From JAXGPP01 sp964436865 (GTDB taxonomy: Bacteria; Planctomycetota; Planctomycetia; Pirellulales; Thermoguttaceae), in the NCBI GenBank assembly GCA_964436865.1, contig CAYTFK010000169.1, forward strand, positions 1-14,568: 14,568 nt of DNA, in the 5' to 3' direction. Position 1 is the first letter of the stretch; each line of letters opens with the position of its first letter. The notes beneath the pieces are model-generated. The model was not told the origin of the DNA. It made no database searches and saw only the letters and a list, made by a program, of their open reading frames with translations. Of the stretch, positions 6,375-13,540 are shown piece by piece. Position numbers and translations under genes: made by a program.

Positions 6375-8405
6375 TTAGTTCTCCGCCTCGAAGACCACGT
6401 AGTCCAGGCCGAACATGTAGCTCTTGACGGCCTTCTCGTTCGCCCCCACGATCTCCACGCCCAGCACGTGCTCGCCTTCCTCAAGCTGGAACACGCCGAG
6501 CGGAATGGGGTCGGTGTTGATCACCTCCGGGTTGTAGAGATCGATAGGCTCTCCGGCTTTTTTCCCGTCAAGCGAAAGCTGCACGATGCCGTAGTCGCGG
6601 GCCTTGGTAAGGACGACGCTGACGCGGTACTTGCCGCTCTTCTTCACCGGCACTGCCACTTCCAGCTTCTGCCCGGGCCGCGCATCGGTCCACCACAGGT
6701 GGTCGTTGTTCTTCCACTTTCCGCTGGCAAAGTTGGCGAGCCCCTGCGTCTGGACCGTGCCCATCGGCTCGCCGAGGATCTTGAATCCGCCGGCCATCGC
6801 AGCCGTCTTCGCGTAGTAGCCGTGCCGCTGATCGACGGGGACCGCGCCGTACGGATCGACGCCGCCGGGGGCGAGATACCAGGCCACCGTCGCCGCGTAC
6901 TGCGTTCCTTTCTCTTCAGTGCGATAGTACTTCTCGATCGTTCCTTCGAACGACTTCTGAAACGGCACGTTGTCCGCCACGTGCCAGCGGAGGACGGATT
7001 GATGGCCGCGATTTCCCTGGGTCATGGACTGGGCATGGAACGGGCGCTGGAAGTAACCCGGATGGCACCAGGCATAACCGAAGTAGTCTTCCGAACCGGT
7101 GCCGAAGGTGGACGGATACTTCTCACCATCGACAAAGAACTTCTCGTCTCCTTCGCCCCACCAACCTCCCTGCGGATTCCAGACGTGGAGCATTACGCCG
7201 CAGAAGCGGCCGCGGCCTTCGGTCTGGAGCATCATCCAGTCGGGCCAGCGGTCTGGGGGAAGCGGCTGGGCATCGCGGTGCCACTTGAGATGGAAACGGC
7301 CCAATTCGGCTGCCGCTCGATTCAAGGGAGCATGCACGATCTGAAACTGAACCGTGTGTGGCGACGGCCCGTCGTTGACGAGTTCCATTCGCGCCCCTTT
7401 CTCAAAGGGCATGTACCAGCAGGCGTAGTAGCCGTCGTCAGTCATGCCGGTGGCCAACGTGCGATAGTGGTTCTCACCCGGTGCGGTGCCGAAGAAGTCG
7501 CCCAGCGGGCACCAGACGGCCGGTTGCGAGTCGCCATCCCAGGTGATCCGGATGGCCAACTGCCGGAAGGCGGCCATCTCCTGCTCGCGGTCGGCCGGTT
7601 TGCTCAGCAACTTCGCCCGGATCGAGGTGATCGCCCGCGGCCCGTCCAGCTCCAGCACGGATGACGTCTCACCCGCGGCCACGCTGGTCGTCCCGATGCG
7701 CTCTTCTTCTCCAGGCCGCCGACCTGCCGGATCGGTTCCCTGCCCGTCGGTCAGAAATTCGTTGACCTTCGCCAGTGCCGCGGCATTTTCGGCCGCCAGC
7801 GCTGCGGAAAACGTCGGCACCCGCGTCCCTTCGGCAAACGTGGTGTAGACGAACTGGTAGTACCTGCCCCAGCCCTCGTCGGCCACGATCTTGCACGACT
7901 TCTGGTACGGGATCGGATAGTAGAGGTTTTGGCCGCGGCAGCCCATCTGGTCGAGGTTGTACGAGAGCATCGGGTAGGTGAACGGGGCCGTGTCGCCGGT
8001 GAAGTACTTGATGAACGGCAGATCGACGGCCGGCTCGCTGCTGCCGTCGAGGTAGATCCGCACGTGTCCTTCCTGGGCCAGCGCCGACCAGATTCGCCAG
8101 ATGCACCCGGGGCCTTTCATCTCGGCCAGCACCGACTGGTTCCCTTCCTGGCGGATGACGTGGTGGCCGTCGCCGTTGGCGTCCCAGGCGATGTACTTGC
8201 CCGTTTGCTCATCGAACCGGCTGGTGCGGTCCCAGCTTGACCACTGGGCGCACTTCTCACCTTTGGCGGGCAGCACGGCCAGGTGCTCCAGATTCACCAG
8301 GCGGTCCACCAGGTCCGCATAAGTCAGATTCTCTTCCGCCGCAGCCGGTGCCGCCGCGACGGCCGCCAACAGCGTCCACATCAGCAATGGCAGGCAACTT
8401 CTCAT
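6375..8405 (-). CDS. Secreted GH172 (DUF2961) family glycoside hydrolase
   Basis: A 676-aa exported protein. The signal peptide has a hydrophobic core at residues 5-19 and an AAA cleavage site after residue 23. The DUF2961/GH172 core covers about residues 35-535. Visible motifs include GPGCIWRIWSA, YLDGSSEP, NLYYPIPYQKSCKI, YYQFVYTTF, a GTGSEDYFGYAW block whose Glu439 is a candidate catalytic acidic residue, and RWHVADNVPFQKSF. Known GH172 enzymes act on furanosides, as difructose dianhydride I synthase/hydrolase and as exo-D-arabinofuranosidase, so a furanose substrate is possible but not shown. Residues about 538-676 form an extra beta-rich module with PVKKSGKYRVSVVLTKA and LGVFQLEEGEHVLGVE, resembling galactose-binding or carbohydrate-binding folds. 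Start is the ATG at 8405-8403, with GAAGGGA just upstream on the minus strand. It is a single-gene unit, convergent with the lipoprotein and divergent from htrA. Confidence 0.92.
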   Translation of the reverse strand: MRSCLPLLMWTLLAAVAAAPAAAEENLTYADLVDRLVNLEHLAVLPAKGEKCAQWSSWDRTSRFDEQTGKYIAWDANGDGHHVIRQEGNQSVLAEMKGPGCIWRIWSALAQEGHVRIYLDGSSEPAVDLPFIKYFTGDTAPFTYPMLSYNLDQMGCRGQNLYYPIPYQKSCKIVADEGWGRYYQFVYTTFAEGTRVPTFSAALAAENAAALAKVNEFLTDGQGTDPAGRRPGEEERIGTTSVAAGETSSVLELDGPRAITSIRAKLLSKPADREQEMAAFRQLAIRITWDGDSQPAVWCPLGDFFGTAPGENHYRTLATGMTDDGYYACWYMPFEKGARMELVNDGPSPHTVQFQIVHAPLNRAAAELGRFHLKWHRDAQPLPPDRWPDWMMLQTEGRGRFCGVMLHVWNPQGGWWGEGDEKFFVDGEKYPSTFGTGSEDYFGYAWCHPGYFQRPFHAQSMTQGNRGHQSVLRWHVADNVPFQKSFEGTIEKYYRTEEKGTQYAATVAWYLAPGGVDPYGAVPVDQRHGYYAKTAAMAGGFKILGEPMGTVQTQGLANFASGKWKNNDHLWWTDARPGQKLEVAVPVKKSGKYRVSVVLTKARDYGIVQLSLDGKKAGEPIDLYNPEVINTDPIPLGVFQLEEGEHVLGVEIVGANEKAVKSYMFGLDYVVFEAEN

Positions 8406-8713
8406 CGGTCATCCCTTCTACCGCGATAGATCCTCGTTGTTTCCCCGCCGCGACGGGTCGCGGCAGACTTGCGAGCGACGCTAGCATACGGCACCGCGGG
8501 GCACGACGCCAGCCAACCGGGTGAGTAGGGCCGGACATGGGGCTTGCCGCAACACGCCGGCGTCGGCGGCAACTAGCCTACTGAATCGTTTCGACTTGTC
8601 GCGGGCCGGCCCGGTCGCGGTTGGCTTCGTCCACCCGCCCTTACTTGTGGGGCATGGCCGCCCCCGACCACAGGAAGATCAACGAGTTGGTTTCTTGCCA
8701 GGAGTAGACTCAC
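8406..8713. other. Divergent intergenic region between GH172 and htrA
   Basis: About 308 bp should hold the promoters of two divergent genes. I see ribosome-binding sequences at each end: GAAGGGA for GH172 on the minus strand, and AGGAG at 8700-8704 for htrA, 9 bases before its ATG. A TATGCT box reads on the minus strand at 8488-8483, but its only -35-like partner (TTGGCT, 8516-8511) is 22 bases away, so no convincing sigma-70 promoter can be assigned. No RNA gene or convincing ORF is visible. Confidence 0.5.
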
Positions 8714-10285
8714 ATGTACGATCGACTTCCAAAACCCCGCCTCTGGATGGCGGGAATGGGATTGCTGGTGGCGGCCATGCTCGTCGCCGGGTCGTGGGCG
8801 ACGGATGCGGGCGACCCCGCGTCGCAGGCGACAGAGCAGAAAGCGGCCGCTGGCACGCGGTATGCCGATACGCTTTCCACAGCCTTCCGCGAAGCCTCAG
8901 AGAAGGTTCTCCCGGCTGTGGTGATGATCGAAACCCGGCCGCAGTTGGTTCGCAATGAAACTCCGCGCGGGCGGTCAGGACCGAACAGTCCCCGCGAGTT
9001 CGACTTCGAGGGCTCGCCGTTCGGGGATCTGTTCGAGCGGAATCCTGAGCTCCGCCGGTTCTTCGGCCCTGGGGGCTTTCAAATGCCCGATTTTCCCGAC
9101 TCGCCACGCGGCGGGCGCCGTGCAGCCGGCATGGGTTCGGGGGTGATTATTGACCCCGCGGGCGTGATCCTCACAAATAACCATGTTGTGGACGGCGGTG
9201 GCGATATCGTCGTGCGGCTCCACGACGGCCGCGAATTCAAAGCGGCCCAGGTCAAGACCGATCCCAAGACCGATGTTGCAGTGATTGTCCTCGACGGTGT
9301 CAAGGGATTGCCATACGCCAAGCTCGGCAACAGCGACTCGGCGCAGGTCGGCGATTGGGTGCTCGCGCTCGGCCAGCCATTTGGCCTGGAAGGTACGGTG
9401 ACCGCAGGCATCATCAGCGCCAAGGGGCGCGGCGGAATGGGCATTACCGATCGCGAGAGCTTCATCCAGACCGATGCGGCGATCAATCCGGGCAACAGCG
9501 GAGGCCCGCTGGTGAATCTCGACGGCGAGGTGATCGGCCTCAACACGGCGATCAACTCGCGGAGCGGGGGCAACGAGGGCGTGGGCTTTGCCGTGCCGGT
9601 GAACCTCGCGCGCTGGGTCAGCGACCAGCTCCTTAAGAGCGGCCGCGTCCAGCGGGCCTATCTGGGCGTGCTGATCCAGCCGGTCAGCCAGGATCTGGCA
9701 GACCAGTTTGGCGTGAAAGTGCGCCAGGGTGTCGCCGTCCGCGAAGTCATGGATGGAACCCCCGCCGCCAAAGCCGGCCTGAAGCCGGGCGACGTGATCG
9801 TCGAGTTCGGCGGCAAGCCGGTCAGCGAGCCCGGTGAGTTGCAGGCCACCGTCGAGCGCTGCCCGATCGGCAGCAAGCAGGAGGCGGTCATCATTCGCGA
9901 TGGCAAGCGGCAGACCGTTACGGTCACCTGCCAGGAACTGCCCGAAGACGATCAGCTTGCCTCGGCAGCCAGCTCCGGCAACAAGAGCGCCGGCGCCTCG
10001 CGCTTCGAAGAGCTTGGGATGGAAGTGGAGAAACTCACGGCTGAAGTCGCCGAACAGCTTGGCGTGAAGGGCCAAGAGGGCGTGGTGGTGACCAGCGTCG
10101 AGCCGGGCAGCACCGCAGATCGGGCCGGTCTGGAAAGCGGCATGGTGATCGTGGAAGCCGGCCGCAAGCCGGTGAAGAACGTCGAAGAGCTGGAGAAAGC
10201 CCTCAGCGGCAAAGCGCTGGAGGCTGGCGTGCTGCTCCTGGTCCGCACCGAGAGCGGAACGCGGTTCGTGGTCCTCAAGGGCTAA
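8714..10285 (+). CDS. htrA: HtrA/DegP-like (Do family) serine protease with two PDZ domains
   Basis: Exported envelope quality-control protease of 523 aa that degrades or refolds damaged proteins. An N-terminal signal peptide or anchor has a hydrophobic core at about residues 12-26 and a possible cleavage after Ala29 (GSWA). The trypsin-like domain spans about 60-310 with an intact catalytic triad: His157 in TNNHVV, Asp187 in DPKTDVAV and Ser262 in GNSGGP. A Pro/Arg/Gly-rich insertion (about residues 78-137, containing FGDLFERNPELRRFFGPG) corresponds to the long regulatory loop of DegP-type proteins. PDZ1 (about 312-405) contains YLGVLIQPV and GLKPGDVIVEFGGKPV; PDZ2 (about 434-521) contains LGMEVEKL and GLESGMVIVEAGRKPV. 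Two PDZ domains and this length fit the DegP/MucD type rather than single-PDZ DegS. The ATG at 8714 is supported by AGGAG at 8700-8704. The unit appears monocistronic, closed by two hairpins downstream. Confidence 0.96.
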   Translation: MYDRLPKPRLWMAGMGLLVAAMLVAGSWATDAGDPASQATEQKAAAGTRYADTLSTAFREASEKVLPAVVMIETRPQLVRNETPRGRSGPNSPREFDFEGSPFGDLFERNPELRRFFGPGGFQMPDFPDSPRGGRRAAGMGSGVIIDPAGVILTNNHVVDGGGDIVVRLHDGREFKAAQVKTDPKTDVAVIVLDGVKGLPYAKLGNSDSAQVGDWVLALGQPFGLEGTVTAGIISAKGRGGMGITDRESFIQTDAAINPGNSGGPLVNLDGEVIGLNTAINSRSGGNEGVGFAVPVNLARWVSDQLLKSGRVQRAYLGVLIQPVSQDLADQFGVKVRQGVAVREVMDGTPAAKAGLKPGDVIVEFGGKPVSEPGELQATVERCPIGSKQEAVIIRDGKRQTVTVTCQELPEDDQLASAASSGNKSAGASRFEELGMEVEKLTAEVAEQLGVKGQEGVVVTSVEPGSTADRAGLESGMVIVEAGRKPVKNVEELEKALSGKALEAGVLLLVRTESGTRFVVLKG

Positions 10286-10292
10286 CAAGGCT

Positions 10293-10330
10293 CGGCGGGA
10301 CTGGCTCGTCCTTACGAGGGCAGCCCGCCG
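10293..10330 (+). terminator. Long imperfect hairpin directly after htrA
   Basis: Eight bases beyond the htrA stop, CGGCGGG-A-CTG pairs with CAG-CCCGCCG around an inner stem CTCGT/ACGAG with a CCTT loop. The single A bulge and a few unpaired bases make it imperfect. It is followed by AAACGG rather than T residues, so it may stabilise the mRNA 3' end or assist the true terminator 19 bases further on. Confidence 0.45.
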
Positions 10331-10348
10331 AAACGGAATCTTCCCCCG

Positions 10349-10394
10349 AGCCCCGGCGACGACCCCCATACTCGTCGCCGGGGCTTCTTCATTT
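10349..10394 (+). terminator. Intrinsic (Rho-independent) terminator of htrA
   Basis: AGCCCCGGCGACGA (10349-10362) and TCGTCGCCGGGGCT (10372-10385) form a perfect 14-bp stem with a 9-base loop. The T-rich stretch TTCTTCATTT follows. This is the clearest terminator in the window, about 65 bases after the htrA stop codon. Confidence 0.8.
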
Positions 10395-10571
10395 CCCCAC
10401 GTTCCTCCGCGGATGGCTGACTGGGCCAACAAACGGGCAATCTGAGGCAATCGGGCCTTGGAAACCGGGTACGGTCTGGAAGGTCGCCGGCCGCTCTTTT
10501 AACATGGGGAAGCTGCTGCTGTCCGGACTCCACCCCAAACGAAACCCGGATCAGACCAGACAACGGGATCC

Positions 10572-10579
10572 AAGAGGAG
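10572..10579 (+). promoter_or_regulatory. Ribosome binding site deciding the start of the GH78 gene
   Basis: AAGAGGAG precedes ATG codons at 10585 and 10588 by 5 and 8 bases. Both directly open a signal peptide. The in-frame ATG at 10504 has no comparable site and would place 27 polar residues ahead of the signal sequence, so it is unlikely to be used. Confidence 0.65.
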
Positions 10580-10584
10580 CCTCG

Positions 10585-13314
10585 ATGATGCGCACATTGA
10601 CTGTCTTCATGGCATTGATGGCGGGAGCGGCCTGGTGGCCTTCGGTCTCACAGGGGGCGCCCGCTCAGCCAGAGCAACTGCGTTGCGAGGGGCTGACGAA
10701 CCCGTTGGGCATTGACGAGGCCCAGCCGCGATTTTGCTGGGCTCTTCCACCGGGCGAGCGCGGCCTGGCACAGTCGGCGTACGAGGTGTTCGTGGCCGAC
10801 TCGCCCAAGGCGCTGGCTGCGGGCGAGGCGGCGCTCTGGAATTCGGGTAAGGTCGAGTCGAATCGGTCGCAATGGGTTTCCTATGCCGGCGTGCCGCTGG
10901 CGAAGGGCTCTCGCTGCTGGTGGAAGGTTCGCGTGTGGGACCAGAAGGGAGAGCCATCGCCGTGGAGCGAGCCCGCGTCGTTTACTGTCGGACCGCTTTC
11001 GGCATCCGACTGGAGCGGCGAATGGATCGGAGCCGACTGGATGAAGAACAACGAGGGGCCGCTCCCCTGGCTCCGAAAGACCATCACGCTGGACAAGGTC
11101 CCGACTGCGGCCACAGCCTACGTCTGCGCCTTGGGCTACTACGAACTCTACGTGAACGGCCAGAAGGTGGGCGACGACGTGCTCAGCCCGGCGGTCTCCG
11201 ACTACGGCAAGCGCGGACTCTACCTGACCCACGACATCACGAAGCATCTTGTCGAGGGCAAGAACTGTATCGGATTGTGGCTGGGGCGGGGCTGGTCGCT
11301 CGGTGTGCTCAAGAATGCGGGCCTGGTCGGCCCGATGGTAAAGGCCGAATTTGATCTCGCGTTCGACGGCTCTGGCCGCTCGATCATCGCCACCGACGAA
11401 ACATGGAAAGCGCGGCCCAGCCACATCACTCCGCTGGGAAAGGGTACAAGCGGCAGTTACGGCGGCGAACGAGTGGAGGCCGAGAAGGAGGTCGCCGACT
11501 GGAGCGCGGCGGACTACGACGACTCGGACTGGCAACCTGCCGCGGTGCACCATCCTCCCACGCCGGTGATCGCCGCGCAGATGATGGAACCGAACCGACT
11601 GCTGGATGAAATCAACCTGGCGGCCGTGGAAAAGCTTGACGACGGGTTTGTGCTCGACATGGGGCGCAACTACACCGGCTGGTTCGAGCTGAAGCTGCCC
11701 GACGAGGTCCAGCGCGGCACGACGATCGCCATGGAATTCGCCGACAAGCGATTCCCCGACGGCCGGTTCCAGACTTACGGTCAACGGAGCGAATACGTAG
11801 CTCGCGGAGGCGGAGGCGAGCGGTTTCGCAACCGCTTCAACTACGCGGCCTTCCGCTACGCGATCGTGAAGGGCCTGCCGCGCGCTCCGCAACCCGGCGA
11901 GGTGAAAGGCTGGCTGGTCACCACCAACTACGAACCTGGCTCGACGTTCTCCTGCGATCATGCGCTGCTCAACCAGGTCCACAACATGATGTGCTGGACC
12001 TACCAGTGCCTCAGCCTGGGCGGCTACACGGTCGATTGCCCGCACCGCGAGCGGCTGGGCTACGGGGGCGACTCGGGAACCTCGATGGAAATGGGGATGC
12101 TCAACTTCCGCACCGGGCCGTTCTATGCCAAGTGGGCGGCCGATTGGCGCGACGCGCAGAACGAAGAGGGGGACGTGCCCTATACCGCGCCCTACTCGCA
12201 GGATGCCGGCGGCGGGCCGGTCTGGAGCGGCTTTTGCATCACCATGCCCTGGCAGATCTATCTCACGTACGGCGACCGCCGGCCACTCGAACGGAGCTGG
12301 CCGGTGATGAAGAAGTGGCTGGCATTCATCGACACCAAGATGGGCGACGGCCTGCTTCAACCCTACGTGGGGATCGGCTGCGCCGGATCGCCCCAGTGGA
12401 ACTTTCTGGGCGATTGGGTGCCGCCGGGAAGAAAGCAGGGCAAGGACCGGGTCGATGATCGTTCGACCCTCTTCTTCAACAACTGCTACCTCGTCTATTG
12501 CCTGCAGATCGCCAGCAAGATCGGCCATATTCTGGGCGACGGAGCGCAGGCCGAAGTCTACGCGGAAAGGGCGAAGCAACTCGCGGCGCGGCTCCATGAG
12601 CGGTTCCTGAACGACGACGGCGCCACCTACGCCAACGGCGAGCAGACCTACCTCGTCATGCCGTTGCTGTTCGGCATTACCCCGCCGGACGTCGCGCCGC
12701 AGGTCATGGCTGCGCTGGAACGCGACATCACCGTCACCCGGAATGGCCACCTGAACACGGGCATGCACGGCAACTACTTCATGGCCAAGTACCTCATCGA
12801 ACACGGGCGGAATGATCTGCTGGCGCTGATGCACACCAAGGAGGATTTTCCCAGCTTCGGACACATGATCCGCAATGGCGCGACCACCATCTGGGAGGAA
12901 TGGGACGGCGACAATTCGCAGATCCACAACACCATGATCTCGGTGGGGCTGTGGTTCATCGAGGGGCTGGCGGGCATCCGCTACGACGAGCAGGCTCCCG
13001 GTTTCCGGCACTTCGTCGCCGCCCCCGGCATCGAAAGCGGGCTCGAGCAGGTCGATGCCTCGTTGACGACCGGCTACGGGAAGATCACCAGCGCATGGCG
13101 GGTGGAGGGTGATACCGTGGCCTGGGAACTGGGAGTGCCGCCGAACACAACCGCCACGGTCTCCCTCCCGGCCACCTCACTCGACGCGGTCCGCGAAGGC
13201 GGCCGTCCGGTTGGCATTCAGCCCGGCATCTCCCGTCCGTCGGTCGAAAAAGGGGCTTTCCGTGCCGAGGTGACCTCCGGTCAGTACCGCTTTACCAGCC
13301 GGATTCCGAAGTGA
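10585..13314 (+). CDS. Secreted GH78 family alpha-L-rhamnosidase-like enzyme
   Basis: Exported glycoside hydrolase of 909 aa (908 if the second ATG is used) expected to remove terminal alpha-L-rhamnose from plant or algal glycans or glycosides. The signal peptide has a hydrophobic core at residues 5-18 and probable cleavage near 24-25 (VSQGA). Domains in family order are an Ig/fibronectin-like N-domain (about 30-140, with WNSGKV and WWKVRVWD), a beta-sandwich lectin-like domain (about 150-310, with YVCALGYYELYVNGQKVGDD), a concanavalin-like domain (about 320-450), the (alpha/alpha)6 catalytic domain (about 460-805) and a C-terminal beta domain (about 810-905). Glu489 in DCPHRERLGYGGD (484-496) is the likely general acid. 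Glu771 in IWEEWDG is the likely general base, by comparison with other GH78 enzymes. The loop is one residue shorter than the common DCPQRDERLGW form. The gene follows the htrA terminator and is 226 bp ahead of a XylR-type regulator. Rhamnose specificity is inferred from the family. Confidence 0.93.
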   Translation: MMRTLTVFMALMAGAAWWPSVSQGAPAQPEQLRCEGLTNPLGIDEAQPRFCWALPPGERGLAQSAYEVFVADSPKALAAGEAALWNSGKVESNRSQWVSYAGVPLAKGSRCWWKVRVWDQKGEPSPWSEPASFTVGPLSASDWSGEWIGADWMKNNEGPLPWLRKTITLDKVPTAATAYVCALGYYELYVNGQKVGDDVLSPAVSDYGKRGLYLTHDITKHLVEGKNCIGLWLGRGWSLGVLKNAGLVGPMVKAEFDLAFDGSGRSIIATDETWKARPSHITPLGKGTSGSYGGERVEAEKEVADWSAADYDDSDWQPAAVHHPPTPVIAAQMMEPNRLLDEINLAAVEKLDDGFVLDMGRNYTGWFELKLPDEVQRGTTIAMEFADKRFPDGRFQTYGQRSEYVARGGGGERFRNRFNYAAFRYAIVKGLPRAPQPGEVKGWLVTTNYEPGSTFSCDHALLNQVHNMMCWTYQCLSLGGYTVDCPHRERLGYGGDSGTSMEMGMLNFRTGPFYAKWAADWRDAQNEEGDVPYTAPYSQDAGGGPVWSGFCITMPWQIYLTYGDRRPLERSWPVMKKWLAFIDTKMGDGLLQPYVGIGCAGSPQWNFLGDWVPPGRKQGKDRVDDRSTLFFNNCYLVYCLQIASKIGHILGDGAQAEVYAERAKQLAARLHERFLNDDGATYANGEQTYLVMPLLFGITPPDVAPQVMAALERDITVTRNGHLNTGMHGNYFMAKYLIEHGRNDLLALMHTKEDFPSFGHMIRNGATTIWEEWDGDNSQIHNTMISVGLWFIEGLAGIRYDEQAPGFRHFVAAPGIESGLEQVDASLTTGYGKITSAWRVEGDTVAWELGVPPNTTATVSLPATSLDAVREGGRPVGIQPGISRPSVEKGAFRAEVTSGQYRFTSRIPK

Positions 13315-13409
13315 TTGAGCCGGACGTCGCGCGGCGTCGTGTGCCAATGGGTACCACCGCGCGGCGAGCGGGGAGGTGTGGCGACGGGGGGGGCGGATAC
13401 GGTCCCGGC

Positions 13410-13427
13410 GGCCCCACGGAGGGGGCC
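13410..13427. repeat. GC-rich 6-bp hairpin after the GH78 gene
   Basis: GGCCCC (13410-13415) pairs with GGGGCC (13422-13427) over a 6-base loop, about 95 bases after the GH78 stop. It lacks a T tract. It might act as a weak transcript end, but short stems like this arise easily in such GC-rich DNA. Confidence 0.25.
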
Positions 13428-13460
13428 TGAGCCGAAGACGTCGGACTGCCGTCTTTCTGG

Positions 13461-13490
13461 TTGGAAAACCCGCCGGGCGCGAATTACTAT
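13461..13490 (+). promoter_or_regulatory. Weak promoter candidate for the XylR-type regulator
   Basis: TTGGAA (13461-13466) and TACTAT (13485-13490) are separated by 18 bp; each matches four of six sigma-70 consensus bases. They lie about 50 bp before the regulator's ATG, in the only locally AT-rich patch of this intergenic region. This would give the regulator its own transcript, separate from GH78. Confidence 0.3.
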
Positions 13491-13540
13491 CGGGATGCGT
13501 CGGTCGATAGTCCGCGATCCCTTGTCCATTCAAGCCATTC

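Noticed and set aside
6366..7664. 432-codon plus-strand open frame opposite GH172
   Set aside because: It is a shadow of the GH172 coding strand, caused by high GC at third codon positions. GH172 has a signal peptide, a ribosome-binding site and family motifs.
8975..10450. 491-codon minus-strand open frame opposite htrA
   Set aside because: Antisense shadow; it crosses the htrA terminator and contains no recognisable motif.
10504..10584. Upstream extension of the GH78 gene
   Set aside because: The 27 extra residues are polar and precede an obvious signal peptide, and the best ribosome-binding site is at 10572-10579, inside the extension.
10648..13011. 787-codon minus-strand open frame opposite GH78
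   Set aside because: Stop-poor antisense frame within a clearly coding GH78 gene; the composition is His/Arg/Val-rich and no domain is visible.
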